Position numbers and translations under genes: made by a program | Assembly: GCA_963575745.1 (NCBI GenBank) | Contig: CAUYUJ010021161.1 | Span: forward strand, 1-64,000 | Source: Prorocentrum cordatum | Taxonomy: Eukaryota; Sar; Dinophyceae; Prorocentrales; Prorocentraceae | Direction of reading: 5' to 3' | Length of the DNA: 64,000 nt | Part shown: one piece after another, positions 21,366 to 30,770 of the stretch | Layout of the letters: every line of letters begins with the position of its first letter | How positions within the stretch are numbered: position 1 is the stretch's first letter | Notes under the pieces: model-generated | Databases searched by the model: none | Seen by the model: the letters and a program-made list of their open reading frames with translations, nothing else | Told to the model about the DNA's origin: nothing

Positions 21366-22124
21366 AAATGGCAAGAGTTCTACGGAATCCCATGGTCAAC
21401 GTCTCAGAAACGGTGTAGTGGAAACATTCTGGATTATGAGGGCGCAGCAGTCACGTTGATTCGCGGTGTTGATGTCCCAAGAATGGCGTTCTGGTATGAT
21501 TCTAAATCGTCAAGACGCAAAAATCAGTTTGATCCGTGGCGTTGAAATCCCGAGAATATTATGTTGGCATGCCTTCGAACTATTGTCGTACAACGAGCCA
21601 GCTCCCTCAATGGAATTGAACAGTTCCAGGGGCCTATGAAGAGGGAACTTGGAGGGAGGGAATATTCCAACATCGTTGACGAGTCTTGGACTTACACTGG
21701 TCCTCCTCCTCCTCCTCCTCCTCCTTCTCCTCCTGTTCCTTCTCCCCCTCGTACTCCTCCTCATCACCATCAGCATCATCATGGGCATCAGCATAATCAT
21801 CACCATCATCATCATCATCCTCATCCTCCTTCTCCCCCTCGGCCTCTACCTCCTCTACCTCTACCTCTACCTCTACCTCCTCCTCCTCCTCTTCCTGTTC
21901 CTCCCCCTCCCCCTCCTCCTCCTCCTCCTCCTCCTCCTCCTCCTCCTCCTTCCTCCCCCCCTTTCAGCCCGAGCCGCGCCGCCGCGAGGGGTCGCGCGAG
22001 GGGAGGGCGTTCCGCGCTCCTCGTAGTCATCGCTCAAATAGTTCAGCAAGCACAGCGGTTCGGCCGTGTAGTCCTGGCGGCGCCAGGCCCGGGCGTCAGC
22101 GGGGGCGGGGTCTGCGCCACTCCT
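21366..22124. other. no gene; CTC run at 21702-21955
   Basis: Bases 21440-21545 contain a diverged duplication (GTTGATTCGCGGTGTTGATG... versus TTTGATCCGTGGCGTTGAAA...). A CTC/CAT run follows, then GC-rich non-coding sequence. Confidence 0.6.
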
Positions 22125-22325
22125 CCCCCGAGCGGGGGGGGAGGGGGGGGGCACGAAAAGGACGGGGGGGGGGCAGGGAGGGAGCACGAGTAAAAAAAAG
22201 AGGGGGGGGAGGGAGGGAGGGAGGGAGGGGAGGGAGGGGAGGGGAGGCAGGGAGGGAGGTGGGAGGGCGGGCGGGCGGGCGGGCGGGAGGGCGGGCGGGC
22301 GGGCGGAGGAGCAAGAGGAGGAGAA
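22125..22325 (+). repeat. G-run tract with G-quadruplex potential
   Basis: The plus strand is GGGAGGGAGGG and GGGCGGGCGGGCGGG for about 200 bp, with many runs of three or more G separated by 1-3 bases, so intramolecular quadruplexes are expected in single-stranded form. Confidence 0.8.
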
Positions 22326-23184
22326 GATAACCCAAGGATCTCCCAACGCCGAGTCTGTCGGGACGCGCTACCTCAGGGGGACATGATTGGAGTGGCCTCC
22401 CTTCAGAAACACGCTGGAGGACCCGCGAACCCATCTCAGTGGGGGTTCTTCGCCTCTCGCGACGCACGCTCTTTCGCCAGGTCCCTTCGGGGGCATGTCG
22501 CCCTGCAGCGCCCTGCGCGCGCATCTCGTCCTGACCCAGTCTGGGTTGTAGAAAGAAAAAGGAGCATGGTAGGCGACCTTAAGGCCGACCGCTAAGAGCA
22601 TATGCTGGGGCTGGGCCTGGGGTGGGCCAGGACACTGCGAACACAACCGCTCAGTCAAGACAGAGTTGCACGTGGCCATCTACACTGCTCAACCAATCAG
22701 CGCGTTTGAAGCTGGACTTAGCATCTGAATGGCGATGGGGGGAGCCTTCTCACGCGCGGGCGAGGGGGGTCGGCCTCGAGGACCTCGCGCGTGGAAGGCG
22801 GCCTCTCCGCCGCCTCGAAGGCGCACGGGGGGGGGGGGCTCTCGCAGCGCAGAGCCGCGCAAGAGGAGAGAAAAAGGCGGATGCGACAAGATAGTCAACT
22901 ACCTGGTCACCTGCCCCGGCCAGCGCCAGCACACCCTTCGACAGGGATCTTCTGCGGCGCAAGATGGCTGTTCAGCAGGCGGGCTCTCGCGCAACTGTCG
23001 CCTCGAGCACCGAGCTCACTGCCTGGGGCCTCCCGCGCGACACCGCTCGGACTCCCACCTGGTGCCCTCGAATGGCGGCCGCGGGCCCACCTCCGAAAAA
23101 AGAATCCCGCTGTCAGTCCAAGACTCCAGATTCCATGGCGCTCTCTGCCAAACCGAGACTGGGGCAACCATCTCGGCGCGATGA
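22326..23184. other. no gene seen
   Basis: GC-rich, largely non-repetitive. Short overlapping open frames on both strands, none with a recognisable domain. It borders the tandem array that begins at 23185. Confidence 0.5.
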
Positions 23185-25538
23185 GTTGTCTCCCTGTGTG
23201 GCCCTCGCGCAGGGCCTGCGCACCGCCCACCAGCACCGGCTCCTCAGGCGCGCCCTGCCTGCAGCGCAGCGGGGGCCAGTCCACAGGACCCCCCCCGCGC
23301 AAGAAACCCCAGCCCTGAGTCGCCAGGACGTCCAGGGCTTTTCGGCGCGGGAGGGTCACGCGCTCCGTCGGGAAACCGCCGAAGCCCAGGAAAAACCCAG
23401 GGCGCCCTGGAGGCAAGCAGGGCGTCTCTTGGCAGGGGCCTCCACTGCGGGCGCCCAAGCACCTGCATCCAGAAAGAGGAGGAGGAGGAGGAGGAGGAGG
23501 AGGAGGAGGAGGAGGAGGAGGAGGAGGAGGAGCAGGAGGTGGAGAGGAGGAGGAGGAGGAGGAGGAGGAGGAGGAGGAGGAAGGAGGAGGAGGAGCAGGA
23601 GGTGGAGGAGGAGGAGAAGGAGGAGGAGGAGGAGGAGGAGGAGGAGGAGGAGGAGAGGAGGAGGAGAGGAGGAGGGGAGTTGTTCCCCTGTGTGGCCCTC
23701 GCGCAGGGCCTGCGCACCGCCCACAGCACTGGCTCCTCAGGCGCGCCCTGCCTGCAGCGCAGCGGGGGCCAGTCCGCAGGACCCCCCCCCGCGCAAGAAC
23801 CCCCAGCCCTGAGTCGCCAGGACGTCCAGGGCTTTTCGGCGCGGCAGGGTCACGCGCTCCGTCGGGAAACCGCCGAAGCCCAGGAAAAACCCAGGGCGCC
23901 CTGGAGGCAAGCAGGGCGTCTCTTGGCAGAGGCCTCGACTGCGGGCGCCCAAGCACCTGCATCCAGAAAGAGGAGGAGGAGGAGGAAGAGGAGGAGGAGG
24001 AGGAGGAGGAGGAGGAGGAGGAGGAGCAGGAGGTGGAGGAGGAGGATAGGAGGAGGAGGAGCAGGAGGTGGAGGAGGAGGAGGAGGAGGAGGAGGAGGAG
24101 GGAGGAGGAGGAGGAGGAGGAGGAGGAGGAGGAGTTGTCTCCCTGTGTGGCCCTCGCGCAGGGCCTGCGCACCGCCCACCAGCACCGGCTCCTCAGGCGC
24201 GCCCTGCCTGCAGCGCAGCGGGGGCCAGTCCACAGGACCCCCCCGCGCAAGAAACCCCAGCCCTGAGTCGCCAGGACGTCCAGGGCTTTTCGGCGCGGGA
24301 GGGTCATGCGCTCCGTCGGGAAACCGCCGAAGCCCAGGAAAAACCCAGGGCGCCCTGGAGGCAAGCAGGGCGTCTCTTGGCAGGGGCCTCCACTACGGGC
24401 GCCCAAGCACCTGCATCCAGAAAGACGAGGAGGAGGAGGAGGAGGAGGAGGAGGAGGAGGAGGAGGAGGAGAAGCAGAGGCGGAGGAGCGGAGCAGGAGG
24501 TGAGGAGGGGGGGAGGAGAGAGGATAGGAGGCGGGGGAGCAGGGGTGGAGGAGGAGGGGGAGGAGGAGGAGGAGGAAGGAGGAGGAGGAGGGGAGTCTCC
24601 CTTGTGGCCCTTCGCGCGGGCCGGCGCACCGCCCACAGCACCGGCCTCCTCAGGCGCGCCCTGATGCAGCGCAGCGGGGGCCAGTCCACAGGACACCCCC
24701 GCGCAGGAAGAAACCCCAGCCCATGAATCGCCAGGAACGTCCAGGGCTTTTCGGCGCGGGAGGGTCACGCGTCCTCCGGGACAACCGCCGAAGCCAGGAA
24801 AAGCCCAGGGGCGCCCTGGAGGCAAGCAGGGAGTCTCTTGGCAGGGGCCTCCACTGCGGGCGCCCAAGCACCTGGCATCAGAAAGAGGAGGAGGAGGAGG
24901 AGGAGAGGAGGAGGAGGAGGAGGAGGAGGAGGGAGGAAAAGGAGGAGGGCAGGAGGTGGAGGAGGAGGAGGAAGGAGGAGGCGGAAGGAGGAGGAGCAGT
25001 GAGGTGGAGGAGGAGGAGGAGGAGGAGGTGGAGGAGGAGGAGGAGGAGGAGGAGGAGGGCAGGAGGTGGAGGGAGGAGGAGGAGGAGGAGGAGAGGAGGA
25101 GGAGGAGGAGGAGGAGAGAGGAGGAGGAGGAGGAGGAGTTGTCTCCCTGTGTGGCCCTCGCGCAGGGCCTGCGCACCGCCCACCAGCACTGGCTCCTCAG
25201 GCGCGCCCTGCCTGCAGCGCAGCGGGGGCCAGTCCACAGGACCCCCCCCGCGCAAGAAACCCCAGCCCTGAGTCGCCAGGACGTCCAGGGCTTTTCGGCG
25301 CGGGAGGGTCACGCGCTCCGTCGGGAAACCGCCGAAGCCCAGGAAAAACCCAGGGCGCCCTGGAGGCAAGCAGGGCGTCTCTTGGCAGGGGCCTCCACTG
25401 CGGGCGCCCAAGCACCTGCATCCAGAAAGAGGAGGAGGAGGAGGAGGAGGAGGAGGAGGAGGAGGAGGAGGAGGAGGAGCAGGAGGTGGAGGAGGAGGAG
25501 GATAGGAGGAGGAGGAGCAGGAGGTGGAGGAGGAGGAG
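23185..25538. repeat. family C tandem array, units 1-5
   Basis: Five units of ~290 bp at 23185-23476, 23680-23970, 24134-24424, 24594-24885 and 25138-25429. Each runs from TCTCCCTGTGTGGCCCTCGC through CAGCGCAGCGGGGGCCAGTC and CAGGACGTCCAGGGCTTTTC to CTGCATCCAGAAAGAGGA, followed by 110-250 bp of GGA repeat. Units 1, 3 and 5 are nearly identical; unit 4 is the most diverged. The long minus-strand frames through these units exist because GGA/TCC has no stops. Confidence 0.9.
25520..25538. repeat. 19-bp direct repeat, left (candidate target-site duplication)
   Basis: GGAGGTGGAGGAGGAGGAG, identical to 27072-27090, immediately left of the inserted SL retrogene. The surrounding array is itself GGA-rich, so part of the match could be chance. 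Confidence 0.6.
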
Positions 25539-25880
25539 TTAGCCAGGAGTTCGCCACTGGGGACCCGTGTCCCGTCCTACCTCAGCCCTGGCCGCGAGGA
25601 GCACGAGCCTCGCGCCAGGACGATCCGATCGGGAGCCCAGGACGCCGAAGGAGCACGAGCCTTGGCATCCAGGGGCCACCAAACAGTGCTTGCGGCGCCC
25701 CACGGCGCCAGGACAGCCCCCACGGGACGCGCAGTTATCTACGCACCACGCGCCGCCCCCAAGGGGCAAAGGGGTCCACAGCAGCACGACTACCCGCGGA
25801 CCCCGCACCGACTGGCCGCAGGCTCATCGGTTGTACCCCACCGCTGCACATCGGCCTCCTTGAAGTCGCGGCCGCGGTGA

Positions 25881-27014
25881 TCAGCGAATGCCAACCTTGC
25901 CGAGCCTGGCTTGATGAAGGAAGGCCTCGCTGACATACTTCGTCATCTGCTCCTGGGAGAGGTTGCCGCCATACTGAGCGAGGATTGCAGCGACGAGGCC
26001 CTGCGGACGACCAGGCTCTATCGCGTCCAGCTTCACGACCTGCCCCTCATCGTCCTTCAGCACCTCCCCAGGCTTCTGGGAGTCGTTCGCCCCCGTGTAG
26101 GAACGAGTGTTCTCCAGGACCTGAACGTCTCTGTCGCTATTGTTCGAGCCCTTGATCTGCGTGTCCGAGATGTCGAACGACGCGTAGTCCACTGGCGTGG
26201 AAATTGGCATCTCGCACACAGGGACCAGCATCAGCGGGTCCGAGATGTCGAACGAGTCCAGGCCAGCAGGAACCGACCGCGTCTTGATATCCACCGAGGC
26301 CAAGGTGGGGAGGACGTCGGCGCAGGAGTCAGGCGGGAGCTTCTTCTTGACCTTCTTCTTCTTTTCCTTCACAACCGAGCGGGCCTGGACGGGCGAGTAC
26401 TCCAGCTCGCCTAGCTTGACAGTGGAGGCGGGATCCACAACCTCGACATTCATGTCGAAGTTCTGCAAGCTCTGTGACACCATGTCCGACCCGCTTTCCG
26501 TTGACGCCTCGGTGACGCCACACTCCAAAATGATCTCCTCACCGTCCTGCACGAACTCCTCCTCCTTGGGCCCCCTCTCCTTGAGGTCGACTCCAGACTT
26601 GTCCAGGGTGCTGATCGCCCTGATGACCCGCTCCGCGACCCCTGAGGACGGGTGTCCACAGGCGCGGCGCCCTGCACGGAAGTCGACCCACTCCTTGGCC
26701 AAAGACTTCTGGCCAGCCTGCACGAGGAGCTTCCTGACGTCCTCGCCCGTGGCCTTCCGCTCCAGGCCGAGGGACTGACCAGCTTCGTCCAGCACCCCCT
26801 CAAACGTGGCGAGGACCCCGCAGGCAGCACAGCCAGCGGCCGAAGCCGCGGGCTGGGCCGAGATGGCCTCGCGGCTCGCCGTCTCGACCGCCACTCGGAA
26901 GAGCCACTCCTTGCAGCCTCTCCGGATCTTCACCGCCTCGATCGCCTCGAGCACTGCCTGGAAAGCAAGCGCCTTGCTGCTCCCCATCCCAGCGCTCGAG
27001 GACACCGGTACCAT
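25881..27014 (-). CDS. intronless retrogene, unknown protein (377 aa)
   Basis: I do not recognise this protein. The ATG at 27014 is the first after the spliced leader, 38 nt downstream of it; the stop is TGA at 25881-25883. Residues 1-~110 are Ala-rich and look helical, with a Cys cluster (GCAACG). Residues ~110-150 carry a Lys/Glu/Arg-rich stretch. Residues ~212-224 are a lysine patch, KEKKKKVKKKLPP, that could be a nuclear localisation signal. Around 245-285 a short motif SFDISD occurs twice. The C-terminal ~40 residues (VAAILAQYGGNLSQEQMTKY and on) look helical. No signal peptide or membrane segment is seen. The frame is intact and amino-acid use is balanced, unlike the microsatellite frames around it, so it is a genuine coding sequence copied from a source gene elsewhere. 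Whether this copy is transcribed is unknown; no promoter can be assigned. Confidence 0.75.
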   Translation of the reverse strand: MVPVSSSAGMGSSKALAFQAVLEAIEAVKIRRGCKEWLFRVAVETASREAISAQPAASAAGCAACGVLATFEGVLDEAGQSLGLERKATGEDVRKLLVQAGQKSLAKEWVDFRAGRRACGHPSSGVAERVIRAISTLDKSGVDLKERGPKEEEFVQDGEEIILECGVTEASTESGSDMVSQSLQNFDMNVEVVDPASTVKLGELEYSPVQARSVVKEKKKKVKKKLPPDSCADVLPTLASVDIKTRSVPAGLDSFDISDPLMLVPVCEMPISTPVDYASFDISDTQIKGSNNSDRDVQVLENTRSYTGANDSQKPGEVLKDDEGQVVKLDAIEPGRPQGLVAAILAQYGGNLSQEQMTKYVSEAFLHQARLGKVGIR

Positions 27015-27052
27015 CTCGGAAACACGAAACCTGCGAAACAGGGGGCCGCAAC

Positions 27053-27074
27053 CTTGAGCCAAAATGGCTACGGA
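27053..27074 (-). other. dinoflagellate spliced-leader sequence (relict, full length)
   Basis: The minus strand reads TCCGTAGCCATTTTGGCTCA followed by AG, all 22 nt of the conserved DinoSL. It is joined 38 nt upstream of the ATG of the 377-aa ORF. An SL RNA gene is the alternative, but the following bases lead straight into the ORF and the 5' end coincides with the 19-bp direct repeat. Confidence 0.9.
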
Positions 27075-27995
27075 GGTGGAGGAGGAGGAGGAGGAGGAGG
27101 AGGAGGAGGAGGAGGAGGAGGAGGAGGAGGAGGAGGAGGAGGAGTCTCCCTGTGTGGCCCTCGCGCAGGGCCTGCGCACCGCCCACCAGCACTGGCTCCT
27201 CAGGCGCGCCCTGCCTGCAGCGCAGCGGGGGCCAGTCCACAGGACCCCCCCCGCGCAAGAAACCCCAGCCCTGAGTCGCCAGGACGTCCAGGGCTTTTCG
27301 GCGCGGGAGGGTCACGCGCTCCGTCGGGAAACCGCCGAAGCCCAGGAAAAACCCAGGGCGCCCTGGAGGCAAGCAGGGCGTCTCTTGGCAGGGGCCTCCA
27401 CTGCGGGCGCCCAAGCACCTGCATCCAGAAAGAGGAGGAGGAGGAGGAGGAGGAGGAGGAGGAGGACGAGAGGAGGAGGAGGAGCAGGAGCAGGAGGTGG
27501 AGGAGGAGGAGGAGGAGGAGGAGGAGGAGGAGGAGGAGGAGGGGCAGGAGGATAGGAGGAGGAGGAGCAGGAGGTGGAGGAGCAGGAGGTGGAGGAGGAG
27601 GAGGAGGAGGAGGAGGAGGAGGAGGAGGAGGAGGAGGAGGAGGAGGAGTTGTCTCCCTGTGTGGCCCTCGCGCAGGGCCTGCGCACCGCCCACCAGCACT
27701 GGCTCCTCAGGCGCGCCCTGCCTGCAGCGCAGCGGGGGCCAGTCCACAGGACCCCCCCCGCGCAAGAAACCCCAGCCCTGAGTCGCCAGGGCGTCCAGGG
27801 CTTTTCGGCGCGGGAGCGTCACGCGCTCCGTCGGGAAACCGCCGAAGCCCAGGAAAAACCCAGGGCGCCCTGGAGGCAAGCAGGGCGTCTCTTGGCAGGG
27901 GCCTCCACTGCGGGCGCCCAAGCACCTGAATCCAGAAAGAGGAGGAGGAGGAGGAGGAGGAGGAGGAGGAGGAGGAGGAGGAGGAGGAGGAGGAG
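27072..27995. repeat. family C tandem array, units 6-7, with right 19-bp direct repeat
   Basis: Starts with the right copy of GGAGGTGGAGGAGGAGGAG (27072-27090), then GGA repeats, unit 6 (27143-27432), GGA, unit 7 (27648-27939) and terminal GGA to 27995. Units 6 and 7 are almost identical to 1, 3 and 5, so the array predates the insertion that divides it. Confidence 0.85.
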
Positions 27996-28185
27996 GCAAG
28001 CAAGGCGTCTCTTGGTGCCGGCCCCGGCCGCAACGCCCGAAGCGGTGGCCTGCGGCGCCGGCCCCCTCCGCTGCCGCCCATCGCGCGCGAAACGGCGCGG
28101 CGCCGGAGGCCACCCGCGCGGCGCCCGCGGGCCGGCTGCCAGCACGCCTGGTGCTCCGCAGCGGCTCGCGGCTAGGAAGGGGCCC
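27996..28185. other. no gene seen
   Basis: GC-rich non-repetitive stretch beginning with a 20-bp echo of the array unit (AAGCAAGGCGTCTCTTGG). Confidence 0.5.
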
Positions 28186-28345
28186 CAAGGACACACAAAC
28201 AAATACACACAAACAACATGATCCCCAATTTGTTTCCACATGTTCTGGGTTATTGTCTTCCCCCCCTCTTCCCATGTTTTCCTGTATTTTCCTGGGGCTC
28301 GACGATTCATTGTGTCTGTGTGTTTGTTTCCCTCCTGGTATAAAC
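28186..28345 (+). repeat. family A dispersed repeat, copy 2
   Basis: Starts CCCCAAGGACACACAAACAA, then ACACACAAACAACATGA, ATGTTCTGGG, TTGTCTTCCCCCCCTC and CTCGACGATTCATTGTGTCT, and ends GTTTGTTTCCCTCCTGG. About 160 bp. Confidence 0.75.
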
Positions 28346-28498
28346 TTACCTGGCTGGTGCTGGGCGGAGGTCCGGCAGCTCGCTCTCATGGGGTCGAGCG
28401 GCTCCCTGCACTCCGAGGCCTGCGACGCCTCGGGAGCCGCCGGTGGAGTCATCCACAGCATAATTTCTCGTGGGGTGGCCTGCTTGCGAACGACTGCC

Positions 28499-28701
28499 AA
28501 CATTCAGGCCGACCACAATAAAGGGAAATTAGGACACACAAATAAATACACACAAATAAAAATAGTCCCCATATTTTCCAATATCTTCTGGGTTTTTGTC
28601 TTCCCCCCCACTTCCCATATTTTCCCATATTTTCCCGGGGATCGCCGATTCATTGTGTCTGTGTGTTTTTTCCCCTCCTGAAACATTCAGGCCGACCACA
28701 A
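28499..28701 (+). repeat. family A copy 3 bounded by 19-bp direct repeats
   Basis: The ~165-bp family A body (28518-28682) lies exactly between two copies of ACATTCAGGCCGACCACAA, at 28499-28517 and 28683-28701. This is what a target-site duplication would look like, or a small duplication spanning the element. The body contains GGACACACAAATAAATACAC, TTTTGTCTTCCCCCCCAC and GGGATCGCCGATTCATTGTG, and ends CCCCTCCTGAA. Confidence 0.8.
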
Positions 28702-28859
28702 CCCCCACAATCGCCCAAGCCGCGGGCGCGAGCCCGCGCAGGCCCAGGCCGCCGGGCTGGCCTCGTGGCTGCTCTCGGCGCTGCTCTTCCGCGGGTCCGC
28801 CCCGTCGAGCACCTCCAAACATATCTCGGCCAGGTCAAGAGCTCAGAGGAGGGCAGAAA

Positions 28860-29047
28860 CCCAGACCCCCGACGTCATGTTTTTTTCATTACGCCGACCC
28901 CCGGAGGTCTCGACACATTCCCATGGACCGGCTTTTCATCCTGAGTCGCTCTTTGACAGTCCCGAGGGCCCGGCAAGGGCCCCCAGAGGCCGAAAACAGC
29001 AGAGAACCCCCCGCCATGATTTCTTCCTTGCCCGAGGGGGGTCTGGG
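28860..29047. mobile_element. TIR element, family B, copy 3
   Basis: 188 bp, CCCAGACCCCCGACGTCATG at the left and GAGGGGGGTCTGGG at the right. Shares CATCCTGAGTCG, CCCGGCAAGGGCCCCCAGAGG and GGCCGAAAA with the family. Confidence 0.75.
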
Positions 29048-29073
29048 AAGGCAACGACAGAAGCTTTTGGCGC

Positions 29074-29228
29074 TCCGCGCGGATTTCTTGGATCTGCGCC
29101 GGACCCCCCTCCTCCTCCTCCTCCTCCTCCTCCTCCTCCTCCTCCTCCTCCTCCTCCTCCTCCTCCTCCTCCTCCTCCTCCTCCTCCGCCTCCTCCTCCT
29201 CCCTCCTCCTCCTCCTCCTCCTCCTCTC

Positions 29229-29259
<31 letters not shown>

Positions 29260-29348
29260 GCGCGCGGAGTGCGCCAGGAGCGGCGGCGCCGGAGGCGCCG
29301 CCAGGGGGGCCCATGCGCCGACCCCCAAGACATCCGCGCGGAGCGCCA
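29074..29348. mobile_element. foldback element, family D, with internal CTC repeat
   Basis: Arms TGGCGCTCCGCGCGGAT (29074-29090) and its exact reverse complement (29332-29348). The flanking bases also pair loosely, and an inner GGCGGCGCCGGAGGCGCCGCC palindrome lies near 29282. A ~150-bp CTC microsatellite (29107-29255) fills the centre, so a foldback element appears to have been invaded or expanded by the triplet repeat. Confidence 0.6.
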
Positions 29349-29355
29349 GAAGGAA

Positions 29356-29518
29356 GGGGCCCTGGGACACGCAAGCAAATGCTCACAAACCACAGGATTC
29401 CCCCTATGTTCCTACATGTTCTGGGTTTGTGTCTTCCCCCCCACTTCCCATAGTTTCCCACATGTTCCAGGGAATCGACGATGAATTGTGTCCGTGTGTT
29501 TTCGCCCCTCTTGACAGA
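29356..29518 (+). repeat. family A dispersed repeat, copy 4
   Basis: Starts GGGGCCCTGGGACACGCAAG, contains CACAGGATTCCCCCTATG, GTGTCTTCCCCCCCACTTCC and GGGAATCGACGATGAATTGT, and ends CGCCCCTCTTGACAG. Confidence 0.7.
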
Positions 29519-29744
29519 AGTTTATGTTCATGGCGTTTGTTCGTCTTCGATCTCAGGAAAAAGGAAGAACATCCAAAAAGTCCAGTGTTCTCAGCCTCGC
29601 GCGAAGCCTCTGGCGCCAACTGAAGCTCCTCAGAAGAGGCAGGGGGGTCGGGAGGAAGTCGCTCCAAACGCCCCACCTCCTGGAAGGAGGAACTGCGAGC
29701 ATCCAGGATGGTTCGTCCCTCACCCCACCTTGGGATACAGTGGA

Positions 29745-29920
29745 GGCCCGTCCACAAGGAACCTTCCACAAGAAACCCAATCCTGAGACCCCAGGACGTC
29801 CATCGGTTTTTGGTGTGAAAACGTCACGCTTTCCATTGCAAAATCATCGAAACCCAAGAAAACCAGGGCACCCTGGAGGCAAGCAAGGTGTTCCTTGGCA
29901 TGGGCCCCCACCGCAACCCC
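29745..29920. repeat. repeat family C, solitary copy
   Basis: Matches 7815-7990 (ACCTTCCACAAGAAACCCAA, CCCAGGACGTCCATCG, AACCCAAGAAAACC, CCTGGAGGCAAGCAAGG, TGGCATGGGCCCCCACC) and, more loosely, the array units at 23.2-28.0 kb. Confidence 0.65.
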
Positions 29921-30579
29921 TGGAGGAAGGAACTGCGAGCATCAAGGATAGTTTGATGGGCTTGTCTTCCACCGCCACTACCAGAAGTAGGAGGGGGAGG
30001 GGGCCTTCCGCCCCCTCTTCCTCCTCCTCCTCCTCCTCCTCCTCCTCCTCCTCCTCCTCCTCCTCCTCCTCCTCCTCCTCCTCGCGCGTGGCCGAGCGGA
30101 TCTCGTCCCTCGTCTTTCTTTCTCCTCCTCCTCCTCCTCCTCCTCCTCCACCTCCTTCCCCCCTCCAGCTTGCGGTGGTGGTGGTGGTGGTGGAAAACAG
30201 GCCCATCCCCAGAGATCCGGTGGTGTTTCATCCCGAGCCGTTTTTTGACGGCACCGAGGCCCGGCGAGGGCTTCCAGAGGCCGAAAATGGCAAAAAACCT
30301 CCGTCTTGATGCTTTCAATGCGTTGGATCGCTGGGTCGTGGTTCGTTCCTCGCCCCACCGTGGGAGGAGGAGGAGGAGGAGGAGGAGGAGGAGGAGGAGG
30401 AGGAGGAGGAGGAGGAGGAGGAGGAGCACCTTGGGAGAACCCCCCTGTGCGGCTCGCCGCCGACCCTCGCCGCGCGCGAGGCCCCGGGGGCCCCGCGCGG
30501 AGACGCGCCCGGCGAGGGCCGCTCCGTGGCGCCAAGGCCCGGGCGCGAAGAGCGCCAGAGGGAGCGGAGCATCAACGGC
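29921..30579. repeat. CTC/GGA blocks and family B copy 4 left of the retrotransposon
   Basis: CTC 30018-30082 and 30121-30155; family B relic 30207-30337 (starts near CCCCAGAGATCCGG, ends CTGGGTC, internal deletion); GGA 30362-30425. Then a GC-rich stretch, 30462-30545, that is about 85% identical by eye to 49873-49950 on the other side of the retrotransposon. Confidence 0.7.
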
Positions 30580-30584
30580 CGCCC
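30580..30584. repeat. 5-bp target-site duplication, left
   Basis: CGCCC immediately before the TG of the left LTR. The same five bases follow the CA of the right LTR at 49714-49718, as expected from a retroviral-type integrase. Confidence 0.85.
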
Positions 30585-30759
30585 TGTGTGAGGGTGAGGA
30601 GGACCAATGGACCGACCCCACCCCCGAGTGTCCGTCGGTAGACGATGAGGGACGATGGTTTTACCCAACGTACCTCCAAGTATCGAGCACCTGTCATCCG
30701 AGCCAAGAGGGGCGATGGATATGAGCAAGATAGGAGGAAAGTAGGGGGATTCACACGCA
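30585..30759 (-). repeat. 3' LTR, 175 bp
   Basis: Plus strand TGTGTGAGGGTGAGGAGGAC ... GGGGATTCACACGCA. Differs from the 5' LTR only at 30688 (C versus T at 49642) and 30757 (G versus A at 49711). Short for an LTR. The ends hold the inverted repeat GTGTGA/TCACAC. Confidence 0.95.
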
Positions 30760-30770
30760 CCCCCCGTCCC
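30760..30770 (-). promoter_or_regulatory. polypurine tract
   Basis: The minus strand reads GGGACGGGGGG directly before the 3' LTR, the expected place for the RNase-H-resistant purine primer of plus-strand synthesis. Confidence 0.75.

Larger units (their letters stand above)
25539..27074 (-). mobile_element. SL-bearing processed gene inserted in the tandem array
   Basis: 1,536 bp of unique sequence splits array units 5 and 6. On the minus strand it reads like a mature mRNA: 22-nt spliced leader (27053-27074), ~38-nt 5' UTR, 377-codon ORF and ~340-nt 3' UTR ending GGCTAA at 25539. No introns and no clear poly(A) tail are visible. It is bounded by the 19-bp repeats 25520-25538 and 27072-27090. 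Known biology: in dinoflagellates the SL is added by trans-splicing, so an SL in genomic DNA joined to a gene marks a reverse-transcribed mRNA. The insertion model follows by inference. Confidence 0.8.

Noticed and set aside
27053-27074. SL RNA gene
   Set aside because: The 22-nt leader is followed by a short UTR and an intact ORF, and its 5' end coincides with the direct repeat bounding the insert. A processed gene explains more.
22907-28503. Long minus- and plus-strand frames through the family C array (up to 567 codons)
   Set aside because: They are open only because GGA/TCC has no stop and each ~290-bp unit happens to be open. The same sequence is open in several frames on both strands.
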